Shown here: one piece after another, positions 7,838 to 16,358 of the stretch
Numbering within the stretch: position 1 is the stretch's first letter
Layout: the number at the start of each line of letters is the position of its first letter
Source of the DNA: Actinomadura syzygii
GTDB taxonomy: Bacteria; Actinomycetota; Actinomycetes; Streptosporangiales; Streptosporangiaceae
Reading direction: 5' to 3'
Assembly (NCBI RefSeq): GCF_008085905.1
Contig: NZ_VSFF01000005.1
Location: 372,001-436,000 of the forward strand
Length of the DNA stretch: 64,000 bases
Made by a program: the position numbers and the translations under genes
The notes under the pieces: model-generated
Databases searched by the model: none
What the model was told of the DNA's origin: nothing
Seen by the model: the letters and a program-made list of their open reading frames with translations, nothing else

Positions 7838-9460
7838 ATGGACGGGGATCGGCCGGTACCGCTCGCGCGCCGCTATCGCCTTCTCACCGTCGTCGGCCGG
7901 GGCGGCATGGGGACCGTCTGGCGCGCCTACGACGAGACGCTCGACCGGGACGTCGCCGTCAAGGAGGTCCACCTCCCGAAGCGCATCACCGAGGCCGAGC
8001 GCAAGGCGATGTGCAGGCGGCTGCTGTCCGAGGCGCGGGCGACCGCAGCGCTGAAGCATCCGGGCGTGGTCGCCGTCCACGACCTCCTCATCGAGGGCGG
8101 ACGCCCGTGGATCGTCATGGAGTTCCTCAAGTCCTGCTCCCTGAACAGGCTCGTCACCGAGGACGGTCCGCTCGGCCCGCGCCGGACGGCCGAGATCGGC
8201 GCGGCCGTGCTGTCGGTGCTGCGCGCGTCGCACGCCGCCGGGATCGTGCACCGGGACGTCAAGCCCAGCAACGTCCTCGTCTGCGACGACGGCCGGGTCC
8301 TGCTCACCGACTTCGGGCTCGCCGTCTACGCATCTGGCGGACGAGAGACGGTCGACACCATGCCGGCGGGCATCGAAGGCTCACCCGCCTATCTCTCGCC
8401 AGAGCGCGTGAACGGAATGCCAGGGCTGGAGGCGTCCGACCTATGGTCACTGGGCGCGACCCTCTACACGGCGGTCGAAGGGTTCTCGCCGTTCCTGCGT
8501 TGCCACGCCCTCGCGTCGATGGTGGCGGTGCTGCTGGGCGACTACGCGCGTCCCGTCCGGGCAGGGCCGCTGACGCCCGTCATAGAGGGACTGCTGCGGC
8601 AGCGGCCGGAGGACCGGCTGACCGCCGAGGCCACCGCCGACCTCCTGCGTGAAATCGTCGGCGAACTCCCGCAGCCGGGCATCACGCTCGCCGTCCCGCC
8701 CGCCCGCCGCCGCCCGCTGCTGCGAAGGGTGCCGTGGGCGCGGCACGGCTCGTGGGTGTCGCGGGACGCGGCGCGCTCCCGCGTCGTCCGGGGCCCGCGC
8801 GTGCCGTGGACGCTGCGCGGCGGACGTCCGTCCGGGACCCGGCCCGCGCCGTGCGGATCGCGGCGGGCCCGCACCCGGTGGCGTCCGCGGAGCCTGCGGC
8901 CCGGAGCGGTGGCGGGCGTCGCCGTCCTCGCCGCGTTCGCGGCGGGCGCCGGGACGTGGGCCGCGCGCTGGACGTCCATCGGCAAGAGCGACGCGGTCGC
9001 GCTGCGCCCGGCGGCGGGCGACACGGCCAAGACCGCCCGGTACCGGGAGGCGGGCGCGTACACGGTGCGCGTCCCGGCGGGGTGGCGGGCGGAACGGTAC
9101 GGATCGGACGTCCTGTGGAAGGACGCGGGGACGGGACGCGCGCTGCGCATCTCGCCCGCCCCGGGCGACCCGTTGACCGGCCTGCGCGCGCAGGAGCGGA
9201 AGGCGGCGGCGGAGCACCGCTTCCCCGGGTACCGCAGGCTGCGGCTCGAAGCCGTCCCGGGCGTCGTCGCGGGCGGCGCGGAATGGGAGTTCACCTGGCG
9301 CGGCGGCGGGGCTCGCCGCCACGGGGACGACACGCGGCACGTGCTGTGCGGCCGGGCGGCGGGGTACGAGTTCTGTTTCTCCGCGCCCGATCGGCGCTGG
9401 ACGCCCGGCCAGCGTCTCTACGACGAAATCCTCAAGTCCTTCGACCCTGACAGGCCGTGA
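7838..9460 (+). CDS. Membrane Ser/Thr protein kinase (PknB family)
   Basis: A 540-residue receptor-like kinase. The kinase domain spans residues ~13-275: glycine loop GRGGMGTVWRAYD, ATP-anchoring Lys42 (VAVKEV), catalytic HRDVKPSN (~145), metal-binding DFGLA, and APE-equivalent SPER. A basic Arg/Pro-rich juxtamembrane stretch follows, then a single membrane helix (~residues 356-380, AVAGVAVLAAFAAGAGTW) and an extracellular domain of ~160 residues with two cysteines (VLCGRAAGYEFCF). No PASTA repeats are present. The outside domain resembles the sensor-like tails of many Actinomadura/Streptomyces kinases. Convergent with rho, only 19 bp apart. Confidence 0.92.
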   Translation: MDGDRPVPLARRYRLLTVVGRGGMGTVWRAYDETLDRDVAVKEVHLPKRITEAERKAMCRRLLSEARATAALKHPGVVAVHDLLIEGGRPWIVMEFLKSCSLNRLVTEDGPLGPRRTAEIGAAVLSVLRASHAAGIVHRDVKPSNVLVCDDGRVLLTDFGLAVYASGGRETVDTMPAGIEGSPAYLSPERVNGMPGLEASDLWSLGATLYTAVEGFSPFLRCHALASMVAVLLGDYARPVRAGPLTPVIEGLLRQRPEDRLTAEATADLLREIVGELPQPGITLAVPPARRRPLLRRVPWARHGSWVSRDAARSRVVRGPRVPWTLRGGRPSGTRPAPCGSRRARTRWRPRSLRPGAVAGVAVLAAFAAGAGTWAARWTSIGKSDAVALRPAAGDTAKTARYREAGAYTVRVPAGWRAERYGSDVLWKDAGTGRALRISPAPGDPLTGLRAQERKAAAEHRFPGYRRLRLEAVPGVVAGGAEWEFTWRGGGARRHGDDTRHVLCGRAAGYEFCFSAPDRRWTPGQRLYDEILKSFDPDRP

Positions 9461-9479
9461 CCCCGTAAGGCGGGACGGG

Positions 9480-10766
9480 TCAGGTCGACTGCTGGAGGCG
9501 GAGGAGGAACTCCGCGTTCGACGAGGTGCCCTTCATCTTCTCCAGGAGCTGCTCGACGGCCTGCTGCTTCTCCAGTCCCTGGAGAGCGCGGCGGAGGCGC
9601 CAGGAGAGGGCGAGCTCCTCGGGCGACATGAGCAGCTCGTCGCGGCGGGTGCCGGACGCCTCGATGTCGACGGCGGGGAAGACGCGGCGGTCGGCGAGGC
9701 CGCGGTCGAGCTTCAGCTCCATGTTGCCGGTGCCCTTGTACTCCTCGAAGAAGACGTCGTCCATGCGGGACCCGGTCTCCACGAGGGCGGTGGCGAGGAT
9801 GGTCAGCGAGCCGCCGTCCTCGATGTTGCGGGCGGCGCCGAAGAACTTCTTCGGCGGGTAGATCGCGGTCGTCGCGACGCCGCCCGCGAGGATGCGGCTG
9901 CTGGACGGCGCGGCGAGGTTGTAGGCGCGGCCGAGCCGGGTGATCGAGTCGAGCAGCATGACCACGTCGTGGCCCTGCTCGACGAGCCGCTTGGCCCGCT
10001 CCACGGCGAGCTCGGCGAGGGCCGTGTGGTCCTGCGCGGGACGGTCGAACGTCGAGTGGATCACTTCGCCGCGCACCGAACGCTGGAGGTCGGTGACCTC
10101 CTCGGGGCGCTCGTCGACGAGGACGACCATGAGGTGCACCTCGGGGTTGTTCTCCGCGATCGCGTTCGCGAGGGCCTGCAGCACCATCGTCTTGCCGACC
10201 TTCGGCGGCGACACGATGAGCCCGCGCTGGCCCTTGCCGACCGGCGCGACGAGGTCGATGACGCGGGTCGCGAGCGGGCCGGTGTCGAGGCGCAGCCGCT
10301 CGTTCGGGAAGAGCGGCGTCAGCTTCGCGAACTCGGGGCGGCCGCCCGCCTCCTCCAGCGGGAGGCCGTTCACGGTCTCGACGCGGGCGAGCGAGCCGAA
10401 CTTCTCCCGCGCGGACCGCGGCGGCCGCGCGAACCCCGCGACGGCGTCGCCGGGACGCAGGCCGTCGGCCTTCACCTGGGCGAGGGCGACGTGCACGTCG
10501 TCCGGCCCCGGGTGGTAGCCGGACGTGCGGATGAAGGCGTGCTTCTCCTGGACGTCGAGGATGCCGTGGAAGGGGACGACCGGGGCCTCGGCGGCCGGAC
10601 GGCGGTCGTTGTTGTTCTTGCGGGCGCTCTGCGCGGTGCTCTTTCCGGCGTTCTGCGCGGCGTTCTGCGCGTTCTGCGCGGCCACGCCGTGCGGCGCCTG
10701 GGTCTTACGGTTCGTGGTGGAACGGCCCGAGGGCGGGCGTTCGGTGGTGATTGTGGAAGTGGACAT
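9480..10766 (-). CDS. rho: Transcription termination factor Rho, short form
   Basis: A 428-residue hexameric RNA helicase that ends transcription. The cold-shock-like primary RNA site lies at ~residues 66-125 (GILDVQEKHAFIRTSGYHPG). The ATPase core has Walker A PPKVGKT, Walker B VVMLLDSITRLGRAYN, the Q-loop and secondary-site region (GGSLTILATALVETGSRMDD) and the R-loop. Usual actinobacterial Rho proteins carry a long charged insertion in the N-terminal domain and exceed 600 residues. This one lacks it and instead has a short Asn/Gln-rich tail (AQNAQNAAQNAG, KNNNDRR). It is not beside thrB, rpmE or prfA, so it may be a second Rho. The start has AAGGGA upstream. Confidence 0.9.
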   Translation of the reverse strand: MSTSTITTERPPSGRSTTNRKTQAPHGVAAQNAQNAAQNAGKSTAQSARKNNNDRRPAAEAPVVPFHGILDVQEKHAFIRTSGYHPGPDDVHVALAQVKADGLRPGDAVAGFARPPRSAREKFGSLARVETVNGLPLEEAGGRPEFAKLTPLFPNERLRLDTGPLATRVIDLVAPVGKGQRGLIVSPPKVGKTMVLQALANAIAENNPEVHLMVVLVDERPEEVTDLQRSVRGEVIHSTFDRPAQDHTALAELAVERAKRLVEQGHDVVMLLDSITRLGRAYNLAAPSSSRILAGGVATTAIYPPKKFFGAARNIEDGGSLTILATALVETGSRMDDVFFEEYKGTGNMELKLDRGLADRRVFPAVDIEASGTRRDELLMSPEELALSWRLRRALQGLEKQQAVEQLLEKMKGTSSNAEFLLRLQQST

Positions 10767-11237
10767 GCGGGTCCCTTCTCAGGCCGCGAAACGCTCCGCG
10801 CGGCCAGGGGTCGAGTCCTGCGTACGGCGGCTGCTCCCGCGGCGCGTACGCGAGGGGGATGAGAGGTATGCAGCTCGGTTCACCGGGCTGACGTCTGCTC
10901 CCTTTGGACGGCGGCCCGAAACGCCGTGCGCGTCTCGAACCGGAGAAGTCACCGGGCGCTCAGATGGCCCGGGGCGGGGAAGAAACGCCTTCGCCGCGAA
11001 TCGCGGAAGTCCGAAGACGTTGCCTCGACAGTACAGCACTCCAGGGCGGTTTCGCATTCCCGGAGGTCGATGACTGTTTTCATGTAGCTGGTCCCCCTGT
11101 GGCCGGTGTCGGCGGACGCCGTGCCCCCCGGCTCGCGTCCGCCCGTGCCACTGATCGTTTCCGTGCCTCGACTCCTTAAGACTGCCAGGAGGCCCCCGAG
11201 GTTCCTAGAGGGAGGAGGGCTCCGTACGATCGGCCGC
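10767..11237. other. 471-bp region between divergent rho and enoyl-CoA hydratase
   Basis: No convincing gene is seen; in-frame readings here lack ribosome sites and family signatures. It must hold both promoters. The side toward rho (10767-10900) is GC-rich with several short inverted repeats and could be a long 5' leader of the rho mRNA, since rho genes are often autoregulated. GGAGGAGGG at 11211-11219 is too far (18 bp) from the hydratase GTG to be its normal ribosome site. Confidence 0.5.
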
Positions 11238-12005
11238 GTGGACATCCGCGTGGACGCCGCCGACGGCGTCGGCACGATCACGATCGACCGGCCCGCGAAG
11301 CGCAACGCGATGTCGGCGGCGATGTGGCGGGCGCTGCCGCCCCTCCTGGACGATCTCGCCGCCGATCCCGGCGTACGGGCGGTGGTGCTGACCGGCGCGG
11401 GCGGCGACTTCTGCGCCGGGGCCGACATCTCCGAGCTGGCCGACATCCACCGCGACGACGAGTCCCATCTAGCGACGGTCGCGGAGCGGGCGCTCGCGGC
11501 GTTCCCGAAGCCGACGCTCGCGGCGATCGAGGGCTACTGCGTCGGCGGCGGCTGCCAGCTCGCCGCGGCCTGCGACCTGCGGTTCGCGGCGGACGGCGCC
11601 CGGTTCGGCGTCACCCCGGCGCGGCTCGGCATCGTGTACCCGGCGGCGGCGACGGAGCGGCTCGTCCGGCTGCTCGGGCCGTCCGCGGCGAAGTACCTGC
11701 TGTACTCGGCGGACCTGATCGACGCCGCGCACGCGCTGCGCATCGGCCTGCTGGACGAGGTCGTCCCCGCCGAGGGGCTGCGCGCGAGGGTCGCCGAGTT
11801 CACCGCGACGCTCGCGTCCCGCTCGCTGCTCACGCAGCGCGCGACGAAGGAGATCGTGGACGCGGCCGCCGCCGGCGCCCCGGTCGGGGACGCGGCGAAG
11901 CGCTGGCTGGCGGAGATGGCCGCGAGCGGCGAGGCCGAGGAGGGCGCCGCCGCGTTCCTCGAACGCCGCGCGCCCGCCTTCAGATGGACGTCCCCCACCC
12001 GTTGA
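11238..12005 (+). CDS. Enoyl-CoA hydratase/isomerase family protein
   Basis: A 255-residue crotonase-fold protein beginning VDIRVDAADGVGTITIDRPA. Oxyanion-hole motifs are GAGGDFCAGADISELA (residues ~54-69) and AIEGYCVGGGCQLAAACDLR (~97-116). The second catalytic region reads LGIVYPAAATERLVR, which lacks the usual Glu of true hydratases at one position, so an isomerase or another crotonase reaction is possible. GTG 11238 is the best start by homology, though it lacks a properly spaced ribosome site. The end is convergent with the coiled-coil gene, one base apart. Confidence 0.88.
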   Translation: MDIRVDAADGVGTITIDRPAKRNAMSAAMWRALPPLLDDLAADPGVRAVVLTGAGGDFCAGADISELADIHRDDESHLATVAERALAAFPKPTLAAIEGYCVGGGCQLAAACDLRFAADGARFGVTPARLGIVYPAAATERLVRLLGPSAAKYLLYSADLIDAAHALRIGLLDEVVPAEGLRARVAEFTATLASRSLLTQRATKEIVDAAAAGAPVGDAAKRWLAEMAASGEAEEGAAAFLERRAPAFRWTSPTR

Positions 12006-12006
12006 G

Positions 12007-12873
12007 CTAGCCGTTGAGCGCGGACCGGGCGGGCACGTCGTAGAAGCGGCGCTCGTCGAGGCGCCGCAGCCGCCGCGCGGCGGCGGGCGGGTCGTCGAGC
12101 AGCCGGGCGCCCTCGGGCCGCAGCAGTTCGGCGAGCGGCAGCACCCCGCAGACCAGCGACTCCGGCGTCCGGACGACGAGCAGCGGCCCGAGCGCGGCGC
12201 CGCCGTGGTCGGCGTCCCGCAGGCCGTCGAGCAGCGTGCGGGCCTCGGACGTGTCCTCCGCGAACTCGCCGCGCAGCGCCCGCACCAGCTCGATGAAGTC
12301 GCGTTCCAGGGCGCGCGGGCTGCGTCCCGACAGGTAGAGGCGGTCCCCGTCGGCCAGTTCGACGCGCAGCCCGTGGTGCGTCGCGAACCGCTCGTAGGGG
12401 CCGGTCAGCGCGTCCCGGGCGGACTCGGGCCGGACGGTCAGCGTCCCGCCGACGAGGTCGGCGGGCTCGGCGCCGAGGGACGCGGCGACCGCGTCGTCCA
12501 GCCGCCGGGCGAGGTGCGCGCGCAGCCCGGCGACCTCGGCGGACAGCGCCTCCACCGTCTCGCGCTGCCGGGTCAGGCGGGCGTTGACGTCCGGGACCAT
12601 CCGGTCGTTGATCTGCGCGATCAGGGACCGGATCCGGGCGTCGGCGGCGCCGAGCGTCTCGCGGTCGCGGTCCTGCTCGCGGGACAGCCGGTCGAGGCCC
12701 TCGAGCTGCGCGGCGCGGACGCCGTCCAGCTCCTCGCGCGTGCTCTTCAGCGCGCGGAGCTGGGTGCGGATGTCGGCGATCTCCGGCGCGCCCGGCGACC
12801 GCCGGCGCTCGAACGCCAGATACAGCTCCCGGCCCGCGATGGCCAGGCAGAGCAGGACCAGGACCACTTCCAT
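12007..12873 (-). CDS. Membrane-anchored coiled-coil protein of unknown function
   Basis: A 288-residue protein with an N-terminal membrane anchor (MEVVLVLLCLAIAGRELYLA) followed directly by a long heptad-rich coiled coil (~residues 30-130; IRTQLRALKSTREELDGVRA and similar). The C-terminal half is an alpha/beta domain with several Leu/Arg-rich helices and no recognised catalytic motif. The topology suggests a small N-terminal anchor with a cytoplasmic body. Start ATG 12873, with AAAGGCGGGG upstream. Not assigned to a family; its antiparallel neighbours give no functional clue. Confidence 0.75.
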   Translation of the reverse strand: MEVVLVLLCLAIAGRELYLAFERRRSPGAPEIADIRTQLRALKSTREELDGVRAAQLEGLDRLSREQDRDRETLGAADARIRSLIAQINDRMVPDVNARLTRQRETVEALSAEVAGLRAHLARRLDDAVAASLGAEPADLVGGTLTVRPESARDALTGPYERFATHHGLRVELADGDRLYLSGRSPRALERDFIELVRALRGEFAEDTSEARTLLDGLRDADHGGAALGPLLVVRTPESLVCGVLPLAELLRPEGARLLDDPPAAARRLRRLDERRFYDVPARSALNG

Positions 12874-12984
12874 CGAGCCCCGCCTTTCTGAGGGAAGCCC
12901 CCGGACGCCGGGTCGGGAGGGCCGTCTCGCCCGAGCAACCTAGTTCACCCGGCGCGCCCCGGCCAGATCCGGGCGAGCGGCGGG

Positions 12985-13629
12985 TCAGCGGTTCAGGTAG
13001 GCCAGGACCGCGAGGACGCGGCGGTTGTCGTCGCCCGTGACCGGCAGGTCGAGCTTGGCGAAGATGTTCGCGGTGTGCTTGGTCACGGCGCGCTCGGTGA
13101 TGACGAGCTTCTCCGCGATCGCGGCGTTCGAGCGGCCCTGCGCCATCAGCTCCAGCACCTCCGACTCGCGCGGGGTGAGCCGGGCGAGCGGCGTGTCGCG
13201 GGTGCTGCTCGCGACGAGCCGGGAGATGACCTCCGGGTCCATCGCGGTGCCGCCCGCGGCGACCCGGCGGACCGCGTCCACGAACTGGGCGGCGTCGAAC
13301 ACCCGGTCCTTCAGCAGGTAGCCGATGCCGCCGCTGCCGTCCGCGAGCAGCTCCCGCGCGTAGAGCTGCTCGACGTACTGCGACAGCACCAGCACGGGCA
13401 GGCCGGGGACGCGGCGGCGCGCCTCCAGCGCGGCCTGGAGCCCCTCGTCGGTGAAGGACGGCGGCAGGCGCACGTCGACCACCGCCACGTCCGGACGGTG
13501 GTCGACCAGCGCCTTGAGCAGCGAGGGGCCGTTGTCGACGGCGGCCGCGATCTCGAAGTCGTGCGACTCCAGGAGGCTGACCAGGCCCTCCCTCAGGAGG
13601 GCGAGGTCTTCGGCGAGGACAACGCGCAC
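12985..13629 (-). CDS. NarL/FixJ response regulator
   Basis: A 214-residue regulator with an N-terminal receiver domain (VRVVLAEDLALLREGLVSLL, phosphoacceptor Asp in VAVVDVRLPP, conserved Lys in YLLKDRVF) and a C-terminal LuxR helix-turn-helix (LTPRESEVLELMAQGRSNAA...). GTG 13629 has GGAG six bases upstream and lies 37 bases inside the histidine-kinase gene, in another frame. The reading frame stays open far upstream because of GC bias, but that part is the kinase shadow. It pairs with the kinase at 13593 and probably binds the GGGGTGTA-N6-TACACCCC site upstream of the operon. Confidence 0.92.
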   Translation of the reverse strand: MRVVLAEDLALLREGLVSLLESHDFEIAAAVDNGPSLLKALVDHRPDVAVVDVRLPPSFTDEGLQAALEARRRVPGLPVLVLSQYVEQLYARELLADGSGGIGYLLKDRVFDAAQFVDAVRRVAAGGTAMDPEVISRLVASSTRDTPLARLTPRESEVLELMAQGRSNAAIAEKLVITERAVTKHTANIFAKLDLPVTGDDNRRVLAVLAYLNR

Positions 13630-14906
13630 GGCAGCTCCAGCGTCACGATCGTCGGGCCGCCCACCGGCGAGCTGAGGGCGAGGACGCCGTCGAATGTACC
13701 GATCCGCCGTTCGATTCCGCGCAGGCCGGTGCCGTCCTCCATCCGCGCGCCGCCGCGCCCGTCGTCGGTGACGGTGATCCGCAGCATGCCGCGCTCGTAC
13801 CGCACGTCGATCCAGACGCGGGACGCGCCGGAGTGCTTGGCCGCGTTCGTGAGGATCTCCGACACCGCGAAGTAGGCGGCCGACTCGACCGGCGGCTCGG
13901 GCCGGCCGGGCAGCTCGACGTTCACCTCGGGACGCAGCGGGTGGTCCAGCGCGAGCGCCTTGACCGCGTCGCCGACGCCGCGGTCGGCGAGCACCGGCGG
14001 GTGGATGCCGCGGACGAGGTCGCGCAGCTCGCTCAGCGCCTTCGCCGACGACGCCCGCGTCTCGGCGAGCAGGATCCGCGCCTTCTCCGGGTCCCGGTCG
14101 AGCAGGTGCTCGATCGCGCCGAGGCTCATGCCCATCGCGACGAGCCGGGCCTGCGCGCCGTCGTGCAGGTCGCGCTCGATGCGGCGCAGCTCGGCGGCGG
14201 AGGCGTCCACGGCCTCCGAGCGGGACTCCTGGAGGTGCCGGACGCGCAGCGCCAGCTCCGACTTCCGCGTCGGGCCGAGGAGGAGGCGTCCCCAGTGGCC
14301 GTACACCGTCAGCATCTTCGGGCCGATGAGGTAGCCGACGACGATGCAGACGGTCGCGACGACAACCGTGGACACGATGCGCTCGGCGCTCCGGTCGTAG
14401 CCGGAGTCGACGTGGATCCACGTGTACCAGTCGCTGCCGCCGTAGTGGCCGATCAGCCCGCCCGCGAACGTGGCGAGCGCGTACCCCCACACCCCGTACA
14501 GGATGAGCATCCCCGGCAGCGCCGCCGTGAACAGCGCCACGATCGGGTCCGCGACCACCCACAGGTAGTCGCGCCAGGTCGCCGGGTCGGACGCCAGCCC
14601 GACGAACCGCTTGATCATCCCCAGCACGCCGGGCTCGGTCTCCTGCTCCGGCAGGTAGGGGCGCTGGACGCGGACGCCCGTCCACTTGTTGATCCGGGAG
14701 CGGTAGGCGTCGAGCTGGGTGCGCAGCAGCATCGCCGCCGACGGGAACAGCAGCACCCCGACGAAACTCGTGATCATCGAGACGACCGTGATGAACCACA
14801 GGCCCACGAGCGTCGCGGGCACGCTCAGCAGGTACAGCGCGAGGCCGCGCCAGGGCGCCCTGGCGTGCCGCTGCAGCCTGGTCTCTCTCACCGTTACGCC
14901 GTTCAC
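13593..14906 (-). CDS. Sensor histidine kinase, NarX/DesK type
   Basis: A 437-residue kinase starting at GTG 14906 with GGAGGAA upstream. The N-terminal half has several membrane helices in the sensor-domain arrangement common in actinobacterial kinases (GLALYLLSVPATLVGLWFIT, VALFTAALPGMLILYGVWGY, VVVATVCIVVGYLIGPKML). The HisKA_3 dimerisation helix carries the phospho-His in IERDLHDGAQARLVAMGM, and the ATPase N-box is AVSEILTNAAKHSGAS. It phosphorylates the response regulator whose gene overlaps its 3' end by 37 bases. The stimulus is unknown; the shared operator links it to the MMPL exporter at 16359. Confidence 0.92.
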   Translation of the reverse strand: MNGVTVRETRLQRHARAPWRGLALYLLSVPATLVGLWFITVVSMITSFVGVLLFPSAAMLLRTQLDAYRSRINKWTGVRVQRPYLPEQETEPGVLGMIKRFVGLASDPATWRDYLWVVADPIVALFTAALPGMLILYGVWGYALATFAGGLIGHYGGSDWYTWIHVDSGYDRSAERIVSTVVVATVCIVVGYLIGPKMLTVYGHWGRLLLGPTRKSELALRVRHLQESRSEAVDASAAELRRIERDLHDGAQARLVAMGMSLGAIEHLLDRDPEKARILLAETRASSAKALSELRDLVRGIHPPVLADRGVGDAVKALALDHPLRPEVNVELPGRPEPPVESAAYFAVSEILTNAAKHSGASRVWIDVRYERGMLRITVTDDGRGGARMEDGTGLRGIERRIGTFDGVLALSSPVGGPTIVTLELPCALSSPKTSPS

Positions 14907-14992
14907 CGGGTTCCTCCGCAGGTCGGGTGCCGTCCTGAAGACGAGTCTTCCGGCCGGCGGCCACGGGCACAGTGTGCCCGCAACCCGGACAT

Positions 14993-15014
14993 GGGGTGTA
15001 CTCAGCTACACCCC
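14993..15014 (-). promoter_or_regulatory. Inverted repeat GGGGTGTA-N6-TACACCCC upstream of the two-component operon
   Basis: Perfect 8-bp arms (14993-15000 and 15007-15014) with a CTCAGC spacer, 87 bp upstream of the kinase GTG. Nearly the same sequence recurs at 16250-16267, 91 bp upstream of the MMPL gene. This is good evidence for a binding site of the adjacent LuxR-type response regulator. A second palindrome, CGGGCAC-N3-GTGCCCG, lies between it and the gene at 14964-14980. Confidence 0.7.
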
Positions 15015-15480
15015 GGCGGCCCGTAAAGAGGGGGAACCGCGCCCGCGGACGCGGAGAACTATTGCGGGGTTTACCCGATCCGCGCCCTTTTCCCGGCATC
15101 GCGCGACGCAAGGGAAATCCATGCCGAGTTGTTGTTGATCATTGACGGAAAGTCCGCCGGGGCGCGAGACTTCTTCCTGAGAGATTCCCGAGAATAGTGC
15201 CCGGCGGACGTGGCGTCACCTCCCGTTACGGGCTCCCCCGGCAAGGGATTCGATCATGACCAATTCGGCCTCGAAGGCTGGCCTGCCCGGCAAATCCGGC
15301 ACATATTCCATGGTGTCGCGGGATATAGCTTAGTTCTATGACCTAATGACATTGCCAAGATCCGCCGCGCCGATCAATGATGGTTGCTGCATTCGAGGCG
15401 CGGCTCCGCTGTGCCTCGTCCGCGTATTGCCCGCCGGCGATGCAGTACGTGATCCACCACGCTCCCAAGGAAGTGCGATC
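15015..15480. other. 466-bp non-coding region upstream of small secreted protein
   Basis: No gene is supported. The right part (15290-15360) is markedly AT-richer than its surroundings (ATATAGCTTAGTTCTATG at 15322-15339), which suggests promoter sequence for the secreted-protein gene at 15481. No structured RNA could be assigned. Confidence 0.4.
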
Positions 15481-15852
15481 ATGAGGATTCGCAAGCACAC
15501 CCTCGCCCTGGTCGGCGTCAGCGCCGCCGCGCTCGCCCTGTACGGCGGCGCCGGCTCCGCCTTCGCCGGCACCAACGGCGACGAGAAGCCGAAGCCCCCC
15601 GTCACCTGCAGTCTCAAGGCCGACGCCGGCCCGTTCGTGGCGGCGTCCTGCATGGGCGAGGGCGCGGTGCAGCTCACCGTCGTCTGCCCGGCCGAGAAGA
15701 CCATGGACGGCACCATCAACATGTTCATGGGCCGCTCGACCGTGCTCGACAACCGTTGCGCCAAGGGCCCGACGCTCGCCTCGCTCACGATGTTCGACAT
15801 GAGCACGCACAAGCCGGGCGAGACCCTCGTCCCGCTGCAGGAGATCGCCTGA
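15481..15852 (+). CDS. Small secreted cysteine-containing protein
   Basis: A 123-residue exported protein starting MRIRKHTLALVGVSAAALAL at ATG 15481 with AAGGAA upstream. The signal peptide ends near SAFAG (residue ~30). The mature part (~93 residues) has four cysteines (VTCSLK, ASCMGE, VVCPAE, NRCAKG), enough for two disulphides. No family recognised. It lies between the two-component system and the MMPL exporter that share an operator, so it may belong to the same envelope response; this is inferred from position only. Confidence 0.75.
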   Translation: MRIRKHTLALVGVSAAALALYGGAGSAFAGTNGDEKPKPPVTCSLKADAGPFVAASCMGEGAVQLTVVCPAEKTMDGTINMFMGRSTVLDNRCAKGPTLASLTMFDMSTHKPGETLVPLQEIA

Positions 15853-16249
15853 CGCATTTCGTTCCCCGCCCCGCCGGGGGATGAAAGGCAACCGCTCTGA
15901 ACCGGTTCGCATGACGGGTGCCGTCCGGCCGAACGCCTCGATCGTCCGGCCGGGCGGCACTCCCGTCCGTAAAGGCGATTCACCGGCATCCTTCTGGCGG
16001 ACAAGTATCAACATCGAAAAGCCGAGGCGCGCTGAAAACGTCGCGCCGGGCGGCCGCTGCCTTATTTTTGGAGTGGTCCGCACGCCCGGAAATGCGACCG
16101 CGCCGGTCATCGGCGGCCCGGACCGGGCGGACCCACGGGAGCGTCCCCGCCGACCGCTCCCGGATTCGTTCGGTCGCGGGCTCCGACCCGCGACCGAGCG
16201 TGGTCTCTGGACGGCGTCCAGGCTCGGTGTGCCCGTGTCCCGGAGTGGG
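15853..16249. other. Non-coding region before the MMPL operator
   Basis: About 400 bp without a supported gene. Open frames across it have no ribosome site or homology. Position 16062-16072 has a short AT-rich stretch (CTTATTTTTGG). Nothing else was recognised. Confidence 0.4.
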
Positions 16250-16267
16250 GGTGTACTCAGGTACACC
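16250..16267 (+). promoter_or_regulatory. Inverted repeat GGTGTA-N6-TACACC upstream of MMPL gene
   Basis: 6-bp perfect arms (16250-16255, 16262-16267) with a CTCAGG spacer, 91 bp upstream of the MMPL start. It matches the element before the two-component operon (14993-15014) in arms, spacer (five of six bases) and distance to the gene. Probable operator of the response regulator. Confidence 0.7.
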
Positions 16268-16358
16268 GCCGGACGCCGTCTAGAGCCATGTCGTGGCGGT
16301 CCCCGCGTTTCTAGCGTCCATTGGTGTCACCTCGCACCGATGACTCCAGGGGACCCCC

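Noticed and set aside
10779-11057. 92-aa leftward frame upstream of rho
   Set aside because: No ribosome site, no domain, and an Arg/Ser/Pro-rich composition; more likely part of the rho leader.
12985-15111. 708-aa leftward open frame over the whole two-component operon
   Set aside because: Only its last 214 codons are a gene (the response regulator); the rest is the out-of-frame shadow of the histidine kinase, caused by high GC.
15346-15480. N-terminal extension of the small secreted protein
   Set aside because: The signal peptide starts at ATG 15481 and has its own ribosome site; the preceding codons are not gene-like.
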